From: Homalodisca vitripennis
Lineage: Eukaryota; Arthropoda; Insecta; Hemiptera; Cicadellidae
Length of the DNA: 64,000 bases
NCBI RefSeq assembly: GCF_021130785.1
Contig: NC_060209.1
Coordinates: 25,995,001-26,059,000, forward strand
Reading direction: 5' to 3'
The notes beneath the pieces were generated by a model, which saw only the letters and a program-made list of their open reading frames with translations, was not told the DNA's origin and searched no databases. Shown here piece after piece: positions 48,192 through 59,403 of this stretch (its first letter is position 1; each line of letters begins with the position of its first letter). Position numbers and translations under genes: made by a program.

Positions 48192-49110
48192 AATTAAGAG
48201 TTCCCACTGAAAGAAATGCATGGTTATCTCTTGAATCCTTCCTTGAAATGAAGTGTTCTGTAAAAAAAATCTAATTTTCATTTTATTATTGCCAGAAAAT
48301 TATGGCAGCTTAGTTGTTGTGTGTTCTTACGAAATAAAATGTATAAAATACTGCTTGGATATCTTATATTTAGTCATATCTACAAATTATTATAAGTTAT
48401 GTATGTTTGATTTCATATAAGTTCAATGTGTTGAACATATAAGTAGATATGTTTGATTTCTGAAATCAGAGGTTTAAAGATGGAAATTTCATGGGATCAA
48501 TATTTTTAAATATTTACACCCAAAGCTACATTTTCTGCAGCCGATATAAAACTAAAAATTTCCAGAATGCAGTTCACTAGGCGATTTCTGTCTTTGGTGT
48601 TATGTCCAGATTAAGGGCTGTACATTACAATTTTTTCCATAGCTGTAAAGTGTCTAATAATACCATCCATAAAAAGATTTGGGGTTTCAACTATGTCCAA
48701 ATTAAGAGTTCCACCTGGGAAAATGCATAGTTATCTCTTTAACCCTTCCTTTTAAGTGTTCTGTAGAAAAATCTAATCTTCAATTATTATTATCAGTACA
48801 TAATAACAGCCTTGTTTTGGGGGTCTTATAATATAAAAAGAATAAAACACTGCTTTTTGATTTTTAAATGTACTAATATCCACAAATTTGTGTAAGTTTG
48901 TTGTGCGTTTGATTACTTATATCAGAGGTTTTTGAGGGTGGGAAATTTCATGGGATCTATATTTTTAAATATCTCCACCCAAAAAAACTTTGGGTAGCCG
49001 ATATAAAACGAAAATTTTCCAGAATGCAGTAACTAGCCGATTTCTGATGTTGGTGTAATGTCCAGAATATAGGCTGTACATTTTAAAATTTCTCGATAGT
49101 TGTAAAAACC
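48192..49110 (+). repeat. Diverged tandem duplication, two ~450-bp units
   Basis: 48192-48660 and 48698-49110 align along their lengths. Shared words include AATTAAGAGTTCC, GGTTATCTCTT/AGTTATCTCTT, AAGTGTTCTGTA, ATCAGAGGTTT, GGAAATTTCATGGGATC, ATATTTTTAAATAT, GCCGATATAAAAC, TTCCAGAATGCAGT, CGATTTCTG, TGTCCAGA and GGCTGTACATT. Several indels separate them. No conserved coding frame is present in both units. Confidence 0.75.
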
Positions 49111-49670
49111 ATACAAAAGATAATAATGGTATGTTTTAACTAGGTCCAATGAAGACTTTTCTTGCAGCCCGGGTGTATTCCTCTCTTTTTTTTTTGGTGT
49201 AGCATTGTTTAGAAAATTTAGTTTGGATGCCGATGATTGTAAAGGTTTTAATGTGTTTATAATATTGTGTACAAAATAGGTATATGTCATTAAATTAGGA
49301 GTCGCCTGTTAGCATTCAGAATACTTAAACATTATTTCACTACTTCAAATATTAAGTAAGCTTACTCTAAACAGGTATGAGCATATAGCAGCATGTGGTT
49401 GTTAAAACTGATTCCTCATTCCTTGCCTATCAGCCCAAAATGAATTACTTACAATCTTCTAGAGATTGCGTCTGTCTGCGTCTTGACGTAACTATAGAGT
49501 CATGTAGCGTCACCTCTGTCTTCGGTTGGATTTGTCCTCGTGAATCTCTCGAAATTTTCTCGGTTCAGAGCTCTCGTTGTGTGGCTTAATTGGCTTACCT
49601 TATCTCAAATTATTTTTACTATGTTTCATTTATACTTTTTTACACCCTTAGTTCCTGTGCCAATGGCGCA
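49111..49670. other. Non-coding sequence, no gene seen
   Basis: The 64-residue frame at 49395-49589 is not recognised. Nothing else is visible. Confidence 0.45.
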
Positions 49671-49905
49671 GTGTAGCGTGTACGGCGGTTATCGCAAGAT
49701 AACCAGATCAAGCAACGTCGAGCCTGGCTGCTGCTTGGATAGGTGACCGCTGAGCGATCCTGTCCTTGCAAGCGGCCCGCCTGCCCGGCCATTGGTGGTG
49801 GTTCGGAAGTCACCTTAAGCCGTTGGTCCCCAGGTTAAGTGTTAGAGAGGGCTTCTTAGCCCTAACTTGGCCTGGTAAAATAATACATTCTTTACTTTAC
49901 TTTTT
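49671..49905 (+). mobile_element. 5S-rRNA-derived SINE, longer copy
   Basis: The left part has AATGGCGCAGTGTAGCGTGT, which resembles a tRNA-type A box, and a GGTTATC/GATAACC hairpin. Then comes the 5S-like segment AGATCAAGCAACGTCGAGCC and GCTGCTTGGATAGGTGACCG (49705-49750), corresponding to the 3' half of 5S rRNA with its C-box region. The body GGCCATTGGTGGTGGTTCGG and the AGAGAGGGCTTCTTAGCCCT phrase match the 34.3 kb copy. The tail is CTTTACTTTACTTTTTACTT. The tRNA-like plus 5S-like order could mean a composite promoter, but the tRNA part is only suggestive. The three 61-68 residue frames across it are shadows. Confidence 0.75.
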
Positions 49906-50959
49906 ACTTTTTCCTTATAGGGAAGAGGAAACTTTTTCCCCGCCTATTTGTTTTCTGACCTAAACGCCGTTTTCCAAGGGTTGGTGGCCAATATTACCTC
50001 TCTCCCCTCTTGATAAAACTGTTCGTATTGGGATAATTTAGTTAAAACCTCCTCTAACTAGAGTAAAATTACTCAGTAAATCGCTATTATGTCGAGTTTT
50101 GTGTGCTTGTGTTTACATTAAACACAATTCTCAGTGTTTTTCTGCATAATTCTTATAGCGATGCATTCTCACAGTTTACAAGTAGGCGAGAATATTCAGC
50201 TCAGCTGAAGAAAGTCAAGTTGACAAATTGAATGTTATGTGGCTTCTCAGAGCTATCCTCCAAAGAGGGAACGTGAAGAGACTAAAGATATGCGTATCTG
50301 TTTTCTTGCATACCGAACTTGCCACTTTAATATACTTAATGCAGGTTTAAAACTTATTCCCTCTTTAATCGATGGAAGAAAAAGTGGGTGATTTTTTATA
50401 AAACAAATAATAGTTTTGGGTAATATAATCATATAAATTATAAATATCTACTCTAAATTTGTTCAGTTTCTAATTGTTATTACTTCATGATACAACTAAT
50501 GGGAAAAAAAAATTCAAGATGGCTGATTTAAAAGCTTGTTGATATTTGTGCTCCGTGTTTACTGTCATTCTGTGGTTTACTAATCTTTGCCGGTGGTTTT
50601 TGTGATCATCACTTTTTCGTAAGTTCAGTGTGGATATATTTGTTTTAATCACGCCAACCCGAAATTCTTCACTGACGAGGCCGTTAACTTCTTCAACCCC
50701 ACAAACCAACTAACGTGATGCAGCATATTTACAAAACCTCATTACTGTTGTCATCTGTCAATAACACCTGTCTTTGATCATTGCTATACGTCATACATAG
50801 AGTAATCTGCGAAACTTTTTTTTTTGCCACAGCCTTCTGGATCATCTACCATCCACTCTGTTTCTACAAGCTGTACTATAAGAAACTCTTCTACTCCGAT
50901 CAATTCATCTGGGCTGTCAATTCGAGTTGATTGTTTACTCGGGGTGAACTGAGTAGCCC
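49906..50959. other. Sequence before the LINE, possible long 5' UTR
   Basis: Base composition becomes less AT-rich from about 50508 (CAAGATGGCTGATTTAAAAG). This stretch may be the 5' untranslated region of the LINE that follows, because no other explanation is visible and LINE 5' ends often open with an 'AAGATGGC'-like word. The minus-strand frame at 50485-50709 has no recognised motif. Confidence 0.35.
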
Positions 50960-50982
50960 TGATTTAAACAATATCTACAAAT

Positions 50983-51885
50983 ATGGATTCGGAATCGAAG
51001 TCAACATGCGTTCCTTGTTGTAAAAAAGTTATAAATACGATGAAGGACTCCAATGTGATGGCCCCTGTGATCGGTGGTTTCATCGTACTTGCGTTGGGAT
51101 TTCTAAGACTGAGTATCTGAAAATTGCAAGCGATAATTCAGTTAAATGGTTTTGTACACGCGTGGATTGTGTTACCGCTCCGTCTGTGTCTAGTTTGAAT
51201 ACAATTCTTTCAGCACTTGCTCAAAAGATCGACGACCTTTCAGCCAAAGTTGACCGCCTCAACGATTTACCGGAAAATGTTAAACTTATCCAGGATGATG
51301 TCAAGGCTATCCATGACAAATTTGAACAACTTGAGCCTCGTATTGAGAGGTCTTGAACACAGAGTTTCCGATATTGAGAGTAGAGTCGATGCAAGACTGG
51401 CTGACGGTAGTGGTTTTGAGGAAACCCTGATGGAGATCAATGATCGTAATAAACGTCTGTGTAATGTAATTCTTTACGGTATTGCTGAAAGTTCCCAATC
51501 AAACAGAAAAACACGACAAACAGCAAAATTAAACAGCTTTTGTCTGAAGTTTACCAGGAAGCTAACCTCGAATCTATTAAATTCTTTAGAATTGGAGTAA
51601 ATAAGAAAAATAATTCCAGGCCGATAAAAGTCATTTTCCCTGATGCTGACCAAGCTCGAATTTTCGCCAAACGTTTCTCGGACAAATATGCAAATGGTGA
51701 TGGTGGAATCAGCATGTCTAGTGATCGCACAGTTAAAGAGCGAAATCATCTTCAGAAACTCAGAGCAGACCTTGAAGCGAGGAGGAATGCTGGCGAGAAT
51801 GACCTGACTATAAGGTACATTAATGGAGTTCCCTCTATTTCCAAGTTGAAATCAAAAAAACGCTTAGACTCCAACGGTCAAAAGA
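50983..51885 (+). pseudogene. LINE ORF1 protein (PHD finger, coiled coil, RRM-like)
   Basis: From the ATG at 50983 the frame reads CVPCCKKVINT, the first zinc-ligand pairs. After a one-base frameshift near 51045 it continues as CDGPCDRWFHRTCVGISKTE and WFCTRVDC, completing a PHD-like Cys4-His-Cys3 finger. Next comes a heptad-rich coiled coil (LSALAQKIDDLSAKVDRLN, then LEHRVSDIESRVD in another frame). Then RNKRLCNVILYGIAES and FFRIGVNKKNNSRPIKVIF with SSDRTVKERNHL match the RNA-binding core of LINE ORF1 proteins. ORF1 proteins coat element RNA as trimers. At least three frameshifts break this one. The last frame (51540-51929) runs without a stop into the start of the endonuclease, so ORF1 and ORF2 may have been one frame in the parent, or the stop was lost. 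Confidence 0.8.
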
Positions 51886-52440
51886 AAATCAGTGTGTTTT
51901 TTCAAAACGTCAATGGGACTGAGATCTAAACTTGTAACCCTGCGCCAATCTCTTAGCCATTCCGTATATGATGTGATTGTATTGGTGGAGACCAACCTTA
52001 CAGGGGGATATAAGTAATGTTGAACTTGGTTTCTTCAATTACAGGGTGTATAGATGTGATAGGACCTCTCTATCGAGCCAGAAAACCAGTGGTGGTGGGG
52101 TGATTGTGGCAATACGGGACCGGTTTGATTCCTGGGAACTCTCTCAGTCTTCTATTAACATTGAATGTGTCTTTGCAGCCATGAAGCTAAAGAATTCTAT
52201 TCTTGTCCTTGGTGGTGTATATCTGCCTCCTAATCAGAACTCTACCCAATACATGGAATTTGCCATCTATTCTGGAGGAACTGTCAATTACCGTTTCAAG
52301 ACATACACACCCATTATTGATTATTGGAGATTTTAACTTGCCGAACGTGGACTGGTCCAGTCTCTTTACCCACCTCCTCAACACATCAGCCCAACATATT
52401 TATGATGTTATGAATTTTCCTTGATCTTAAGCAGTACAAT
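51886..52440 (+). pseudogene. LINE ORF2 endonuclease domain
   Basis: The start KKISVFFQNVNG carries the conserved asparagine motif of AP-type endonucleases. After a one-base shift the protein continues with LRSKLVTLRQSLSHSVYDVI, VLVETNL and GGGVIVAIRDRF, and with GGVYLPPN and IIGDFNLPNVDWSS at 52315-52356, the GDFN metal-binding motif. This domain nicks target DNA to prime reverse transcription. Frameshifts near 51915, 51990 and 52285 split it across frames, so it is inactive. The frames on the minus strand at 52187-52384 and 51474-51749 are shadows. Confidence 0.85.
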
Positions 52441-52639
52441 AATATCTACAATGATCGAGGTGTCCTTCTGGATTTTGGTCTTTTCTTCTGTGAACTTGCA
52501 AGTCCTGAATGCCTCAGACCCTCTTCTTCCTGTGGAATGTCACCATCCTGCGCTGGAAATGGACCTGGATATTAATACTTCAGAAAAACCTCTTACTATA
52601 GTGCATTTGTTCCCAATCTAAGGAAATGTGATCTAGCCC

Positions 52640-54670
52640 ATGTGTTTGATGGGTTCAGCGTCTGAACTTATCCTGTGTTCGATAACAGTGTTCCTGTCGA
52701 AGACTTATTTTCAGAATTTTGTTTACAACTTAGCTGCAATATCAGGAGCGCATGTCCATCTAAATACGTTGGTAAAACGAGCCTTTCTGTTTGGTTCTCC
52801 CCTGAACTAAAAGCTGTGATCATCAGGAAGAAGATACTTCATAGGCGCTACAAACAAACTCTTGATAACCGTCTTTATTATCAATTTTGTGGTGTTCGTG
52901 CAACATGTAGTAGACTAACGAGGGAATGCTACTCAACATATATTCAGTCCATTGACTCATCTCTGAAATGTAACGTTCGAGTCTTCTGGAGTTTTGTCAA
53001 TTCTTCCAAGAGTGACTCCATCACTTCCTTCTCGATTGCAGCTCGATCATGAATTTGCTGAAAATCCTCAAGACATCTCTAACATGTTCGCCAAGTTTTT
53101 TTCCTCTGTGTACAAGGCTCCATCTTCATCTCCACCTATATATGACCTCAAGGCATGTACCACTCTCTCTTCCTGCTGTGTAACCTGTGCTGTGAGGTGG
53201 AGGGTGTACTGAATTCGCTTGATGTGAACAAGGGAGCTGGCCCTGACGACATCTCTCATTGATTATGAAATTCTGCAGTAGCGTCTTATCTCCTCACCTT
53301 ACCATATACTTCAACATGTTCATGGCTGCCGGAATCTTTCTCTCTAATCTCAAATTGGGTTATATAGCACCTATCTTCAAGTCTGGTTCTCCCGCTGACG
53401 TCAAGAAATTATCGCCCGGTAGTTGTTCAGTCATCAATTGCCAAGATCTTTGAATCCCTGGTTCTGAAGAGGTTGTCATTCCATCTGAAGGGTGTTATCT
53501 GTGCTGAACAACATGGCTTTATGAAAGGACGCTCGACTACTACTAATCTACTAGCCTTCCAAGATCACATTCTCACTGCCTTCTCAGAATCTCATCAGGT
53601 GGACTCCATATACACAGACTTCTCTAAAGCTTTCGATCGTGTAAGCCATGAACACCTGGTGGCCAAGCTTGAAGCTATTGGACTCAGTGGAAGCCTCTTG
53701 ATGTGGTTGAAGAGCTATCTTCGGGATCGTTCTCTTCGGGTTCGGGTTGCTGGCTGTTTGTCGAAACCTTTCTCTGCTATATCAGGTGTGCCTCAGGGAT
53801 CGCTGTTTGGGCCCTGTTTCTCTTCTCAATATTTATCAATGACTTAGTCCAGTACACCCAAGGATCAAAAGTTTTTACTCTTCGCCGATGATGCTAAATT
53901 CTTCAGAACAATAAAAACCCTCAACGATTGCCAGGCTTTACAGAACAGTATTGATCTGTTGATGAAGTGGTGTTATGATAATGACATGTCATTAAATATT
54001 TCCAAATGCTCTATGATATCTTTCTCCAGGTCTAGCACACCTATCATATTCCCTTACACACTTGGAAGATCAACCCCTCTCGCGTTCTCTGATGATAAAG
54101 GACCTTGGAGTCATGCTTTCTCCTAATTTAAACCCTCAAGAACATATTAACTATATTTGTAAGAGAGCTAATTCTGCCCTATACTTCGTCATAACGGAAC
54201 AGCCGCAACATGTTCTCTATTCATGCTCTACGGATCCTTTACATCCATCTGGTGAGACCCTTACTGGAATATTCTTCACCTGTTTGGAGCCCTTACTTGA
54301 TTGGCCAGATTGATGGAACTTGAGAGAACGTTCAAACCCGTTTCGTCCGTTTTGTTGGTGTGTGCTGCTAGGCTTCGACTACCGCACTGCTCCAATTCAT
54401 GATCTGCAACTTCAGTTAAACTTGATGCCACTTCACACAAGACGAATAATCAATGACCTACTGTTCCTGAGGAAGCTGATTAACTCGAACATTGATGCCC
54501 CAGATCTACTTGTCAAGCTGGACTTCCGCACTTCTCGACACCTGCGCCACACCCATCTTTTCGCTAGACGTCAGTATTCGACCCAGTACTTGTTCCACAG
54601 CACCTTTCCTCGCCTCCAGCTGCTGGCCAACAGCATGCCGGACGACATTGATCTGTTTTTGTACAGGTGA
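52640..54670 (+). pseudogene. LINE ORF2 reverse transcriptase domain
   Basis: The connector WFSPELKAVIIRKKILHRRY (52790-52850) and ENPQDISNMFAKFFSSVYK lead to EVEGVLNSLDVNKGAGPDDI, the first RT block. After broken codons come CAEQHGFMKGRSTTTNL, YTDFSKAFDRVSHEHLVAKL with the first catalytic Asp (53611 on), GVPQGSLFGP (53786 on), and LFADDAKFF with the catalytic Asp pair (53878-53904). The thumb and C-terminal region follow, reading MKWCYDNDMSLNISKCSMIS and, last, LLFLRKLINSNIDAPDLL to 54670. The catalytic residues are preserved but at least six frameshifts or stops inactivate the gene. The sequence resembles Jockey/CR1-type RTs more than RTE or L1 types. The plus-strand frames at 53703-53891 and 54492-54716 are shadows. 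Confidence 0.87.
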
Positions 54671-55019
54671 GGAGGCCTTCAGAAAGAAGTTGTTGGACTG
54701 GAAGGCACTGCATTGAATCTGTATTCGGCAATCAAAACTGTAGTTATTAGTATAACATATGGTGCATGTTCATTAGTTTTTTTCCTAATTATATTTACTT
54801 ATCATGATCCTCAATATTTATTATAAATTATTGTTATTTATTGTTATCGTTGTTTAAAATTTGTTACGAATTCTATAGATTCTATTTTGTTACTCTAATA
54901 CTGTTAATATTTATTACAATTATGTAGATTTTATTTACCTTTACTAGTATAGTTATATTTATTGTAAATCATATAGCTTTATTTATTGTTATTGTTGCAT
55001 AGTGTTGGCTGTATTGTTC

Positions 55020-55170
55020 CCTGCATGTTTGGCTTGGTGCTTGAGCTAGGGCTTAAGCACCAATTAGTTTAAAGTCCAATTGCATGTTTGGCTTGTCCCT
55101 TCTCATACCTTAAGTTTTTTTTAAGTTTTAAATTCCGTTGCATGTTTGGCTTGGCCCTTTGTGTTTATAA
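55020..55170 (+). repeat. Three ~58-bp repeats in the LINE 3' UTR
   Basis: The word GCATGTTTGGCTTG occurs at 55023, 55082 and 55140, each followed by a T/G-rich stretch with CCCTT or GCTT words. Spacing is 59 and 58 bp. The repeats lie between the RT stop and the terminal AAATA run. Confidence 0.75.
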
Positions 55171-55255
55171 GTATTAGTCATCTTGAGAAACTGTGTAAAA
55201 CTGTAACACGTTGTAAATTGGTCTTTTGACCGTTGGAAGTTAAATAAATAAATAA

Positions 55256-56362
55256 ATAATTAATGTCGTACCTGTGTACAAAATAGAGTAAATAACATGA
55301 AACTGTTCGCTACTAGAGTACTTGTAAGAACTATCGCTATTAAGTAACGTAAACTCTACAGTGTCATAGGATTTTTGAACTTTGGTTTTAAGGTAAAAGT
55401 ATTTTTTGTTTAACAAAACTAGGCTTGGCTACAAACAAAAGCTTCACAAAGCGTAGCATGACACACAGTTCATTAAAAGTCTTGTTGTTGGAGACAATGT
55501 TTTCTGCTGGAAGTTTTATTTTTGTTTTTACCTTTAAGACTACTGCTATGGTTAACATTTTCCGTTGGTACAACAAAGCCGCATAGTCCACCCTGTTAAC
55601 TGGCTACAAAATGATTTCTTAGTAACGATTATTTCAAGCCCTGTAACCACTTCTGAATCATTATATGTGTAAGTTTGAAACAAAGAATGTTGGAACGATG
55701 AATGTTCACCACGGGACACACATTGAACTAGGAATCGTTCTTTTGAGGGAAGTTCTAAAATAAATTTTTATTTTTTTGGCAAATGTTTGGTTATTATTAT
55801 ATCTTTAACGGAATCGGAAAAAAATTTTCAGTAAACTGTTTTGCAGCATGGCTAGAAAAGTATTTTACTCTAAAACATGTGTCAAGAATCTCATAGCAAT
55901 TATTTTATTATTGTTTCAAAATATTTAAAAAACGAAGGAGCTAATCAAAACACAAGATCCAAATTTTGAAGCAATTTTTACTCCTTACAAAATTAGTAGA
56001 TTAGCACATTGTGCACAACTATGTTTCTGATCAAAATGCTTTTTTCGTATTTGCTTTGTATTTCGGATACTATTTACATTAATTATTCTTATCATTTATA
56101 TGCTTGTTCTTACCACAATAGAGTAAAAAGTAATAAAAACATTTTTTTAATTTCACAATTTTAGAGATGGACCAAATAAATCCATTGAAAATATCATTAA
56201 ATTCTACCTAAGGCACTCGGAACATTAGAGGCACAAATCTTTATTCCTCAGTAATTTTGAAGGTAGCTATTAAAAAAAGCAGTGGTTAGCATATTTCCCA
56301 TCACAGGCAATCGAAAAGGAGAATGTAAAATACATGTTACACGTATTAATAAAAATTAATTG
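55256..56362. other. AT-rich sequence, no gene seen
   Basis: Minus frame 55388-55591 is unrecognised. No repeat or gene is supported. Confidence 0.5.
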
Positions 56363-56740
56363 TGGTCTTTTTCGTTTAAGGGCCAGCACCTTATAAACAT
56401 ACTATACCTGACTGACAGTGCATTTAATCGTTTTTTTTTGTAGTTCTTAGGGCAGTAGTCCAGGTACTACTTCTAGTATAAACTCGTCTTATCTTATCAG
56501 TGATAAACGCGCGCCGCTTATCTTTTGCCTGTAATGAAACCTGCGTTAATTCTGTGAGTTATACTTAGTTTTTCTTGTTCAATAAAGCGTGGTGAGTTGA
56601 TCTGGGCTTGGACTTTGCTAGCTCGAGTTCTAAAAGAGCAAGCTGCGCAAAGCGCTGCGCAGCGGGCAAGCATCGCGTGATCTGAGTTTTGAATAGTCAA
56701 GCTAGGGTCTTTTGTCCTGGCCCTTAAACGAAAAAGACCC
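56363..56740. mobile_element. MITE with 23-bp terminal inverted repeats and 8-bp TSD
   Basis: 56364-56386 (GGTCTTTTTCGTTTAAGGGC plus CAG) is the exact reverse complement of 56717-56739. The flanking direct repeat ATTAATTG lies at 56355-56362 and 56741-56748, an 8-bp target duplication. The ~378-bp element encodes nothing real; the minus-strand frame at 56518-56742 is open by chance. It has a GC-rich middle with short inverted words (CTGCGCAAAGCGCTGCGCAG). An 8-bp duplication suits hAT or P-type elements, but the terminal bases are not the usual hAT start, so superfamily is uncertain. Confidence 0.8.
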
Positions 56741-56885
56741 ATTAATTGGTTTCTAAAAAAAATACTCAGGAATAACTATGGAACAACTTAAGATACTAAT
56801 ATATTGAACAAATCCTTTTATATATCTTAGACGCAAGGAACAGAGCCCCTTAATAGGCAAGCACAATAACTTGTAAGTGTTAACT

Positions 56886-56921
<36 letters not shown>

Positions 56922-58092
56922 TATACAATTATTATTATTACGTGCTAAATGGTCCTGTAGATTTTTAGATAAGATTAAGTAGAAACTCTGAACAAAGTAG
57001 GTATGCATCAATGTACATATAGGAGAATTGTAGAGTTTGCTATTCTGTTCCGTTTGATTTTACTCGAACATATTGTTGAACTAAACAAAGTTAATTTCAT
57101 AATATTACACACTTACTGATATGTATTTCCTCTATGTGCTAAGGATGGACAACTGTAACAACACGATTATTGCAATCGTAACGTGAAATATTGTGCAGTG
57201 ATCAGCTGTCTAGCCACAATACACAATGCACAATGGATACAGTAGCGAGTCTGTGACCGAGTGACAGTTGGCTGAATACTCACAGCTCCGCCTTCGGCCA
57301 CAAGTGGCATACATAGTCGATTACTGCCTATCTGATACAACAACTAAATTCTGGAGTACCTGTAACGAATATTTGTAACTTTTTTCTATTTGTTCGTGGG
57401 AAATATATTATCTATTGACAATTCATGCAATCTACGGGAGGTAGTATTGCGGGATTTTCTAGCCAATATTAATTAATATTCGTACGAACGAAATTTTCGT
57501 TTCCCGCAGTTGAATTTATGGAGGTCGAAAGCCAGGTTATATAAAGGGGTTAAAAATACGAAGGTATAACAATTACGACAAAACAAGTTAATTTGTGTTT
57601 GCCGGCACAGACGGGACTGTATTAAGAACAGTTGCAGTTGGTTACAGTTTTTAGTTAATTATAATGCAATTATAGTATGATACAATATTCATTCGCTACA
57701 TAAAACTAATATACGCAAAATATCCGTAAATTTTTGCTCCACCTTTTGCGTATCACTCTCTGCCAAGTAAGCGATACGCAACAATCTTCGGTAATGACGT
57801 CAGGCATAATTCTTTGATAGAGAACCACGAGCTATCTTTATTAATAAAAAACCACTGCATCCGTTTACTTCAGGAACATTCTAGTTTTTCCATGAGCTGG
57901 GATTGGCCATAATTACACCATTTTTATTCATACTGCTATAAATATTTATTTGAATTAAAAATATGTTCTACACAACATTGACATAATATCATTCTGCAAT
58001 GTATGTGATTGATGTTTTTGCAAATTGTTTCATTATTAGATATCGGTCGTCCTACCACTAAGGTGATGTAAATATAAGCTAATTCTCTCTAA
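56741..58092. other. AT-rich sequence with AAT microsatellite
   Basis: An AAT/ATT trinucleotide microsatellite lies at about 56890-56941, with a plus-oriented run followed by its inverse. No gene is supported. The section at 57270-57310 is GC-richer without a recognised feature. Confidence 0.55.
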
Positions 58093-59403
58093 TAGATGCA
58101 TATATCCTTAATATGAAGAAGTAGGATAGGCAGTAAAGCGAGTGTATTCCCAATATTACTTACAACGTTATAGGTGCATATATCATTAATATGAAGTAGT
58201 ACGTTAGGCAGTAAAGCGAGTGTATTCTCAATATTATTTACAAAGTTATAGGTGCATATATCATTAATATGAAGTAGTACGATATGCAGTAAAGCGAGTG
58301 TATTCCCAATATTATTTACAACGTTATAGGTACATATATCCTTAATATGAAGTAGTACGATAGGCAGTAAAGCGAGTGTATTCCCAATATTACATACAAC
58401 GTTATAGGTGAATATATCCTTAATATGACGTAGTACGATAGGCAGTAAAGCGAGTGTATTCCCAATATTATTTACAACGTTATAGGTGCATATATCCTTA
58501 ACATGAAATAGTACGATAAGCAGTAAAGCGAGTGTATTCTCAATATTATTTACAAAGTTATAGGTGAATATATCTTTAATATGAAGTAGTGCGATAGGCA
58601 GTAAAGCGAGTGTACTCCCAATATTATTTGCAACGTTATAGGTGCATATATCCTTAATATGAAATAGTACGATAAGCAGTAAAGCGAGTGTATTCTCAAT
58701 ATTATTTACAACGTTATAGGTGCATATATCTTTAATATGAAGTAGTGCGATAGGCAGTAAAGCGAGTGTACTCCCAATATTATTTACAACGTTATAGGTG
58801 CATATATCCTTAATATGAAGTAGTACGATAGGCAGTAAAGCGAGTGTATTCCCAATATTATTTGCAACGTTATAGGTGCATATATCCTTAATATGAAGTA
58901 GTACGATAGGCAGTAAAGCGAGTGTACTCCCAATATTATTTACAACGTTATAGGTGCATATATCCTTAATATGAAGTAGTACGATAGGCAGTAAAGCGAG
59001 TGTATTCCCAATATTATTTACAACGTTATAGGTGCATATATCCTTAATATGAAGTAGTACGATAGGCAGTAAAGCGAGTGTATTCTCAATATTATTTACA
59101 ACTTTATAGGTGCATATATCCTTAATATGAAGTAGTACGATAGGCAGTAAAGCGAGTGTATTCCCAATATTATTTACAACGTTATAGGTGCATATATCCT
59201 TAATATGAAGTAGTACGATAGGCAGTAAAGCGAGTGTATTCCCAATATTATTTGCAACGTTATAGGTGCATATATCCTTAATATGAAGTAGTACGATAGG
59301 CAGTAAAGCGAGTGTATTCCCAATATTATTTACAACGTTATAGGTGCATATATCCTTAATATGAAGTAGTACGATAGGCAGTAAAGAAGTGTATTCCCAA
59401 TAT
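58093..59403. repeat. 78-bp satellite array, about 17 units
   Basis: Each unit opens with GCATATATCCTTAATATGAA, continues with GTAGTACGATAGGCAGTAAA and GCGAGTGTATTCCCAATATT, and ends with ATTTACAACGTTATAGGT. The start positions step by exactly 78 bp (58098, 58176, 58254, 58332 and so on to 59346). Units are highly alike. Two variant types alternate in the centre (58488, 58566, 58644, 58722): one with AATAGTACGATAAGCAG and ATTCTC, the other with GTAGTGCGATAGGCAG and TACTCC. The last unit lacks CG in AAAGCGAG and breaks off at about 59403. The array is non-coding. Confidence 0.95.

Larger units (their letters stand above)
50960..55255 (+). mobile_element. Nearly full-length decayed Jockey/CR1-type LINE
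   Basis: Parts in order are: ORF1 with a PHD-like finger, coiled coil and RNA-binding region (50983-51885); AP-type endonuclease (51886-52440); connecting region and reverse transcriptase (52640-54670); a 3' UTR with three short repeats (55020-55170); and a terminal AAATAAATAAATAAATAA run (55240-55255). All coding parts carry frameshifts and stops. Non-LTR elements of this layout copy themselves by nicking DNA with the endonuclease and reverse transcribing at the nick. The 5' end and target duplication were not identified. Confidence 0.85.

Noticed and set aside
58093..59403. Possible CRISPR-like array of regular repeats
   Set aside because: The whole 78-bp unit is repeated with no unique spacers, and the surroundings are eukaryotic; it is a satellite.
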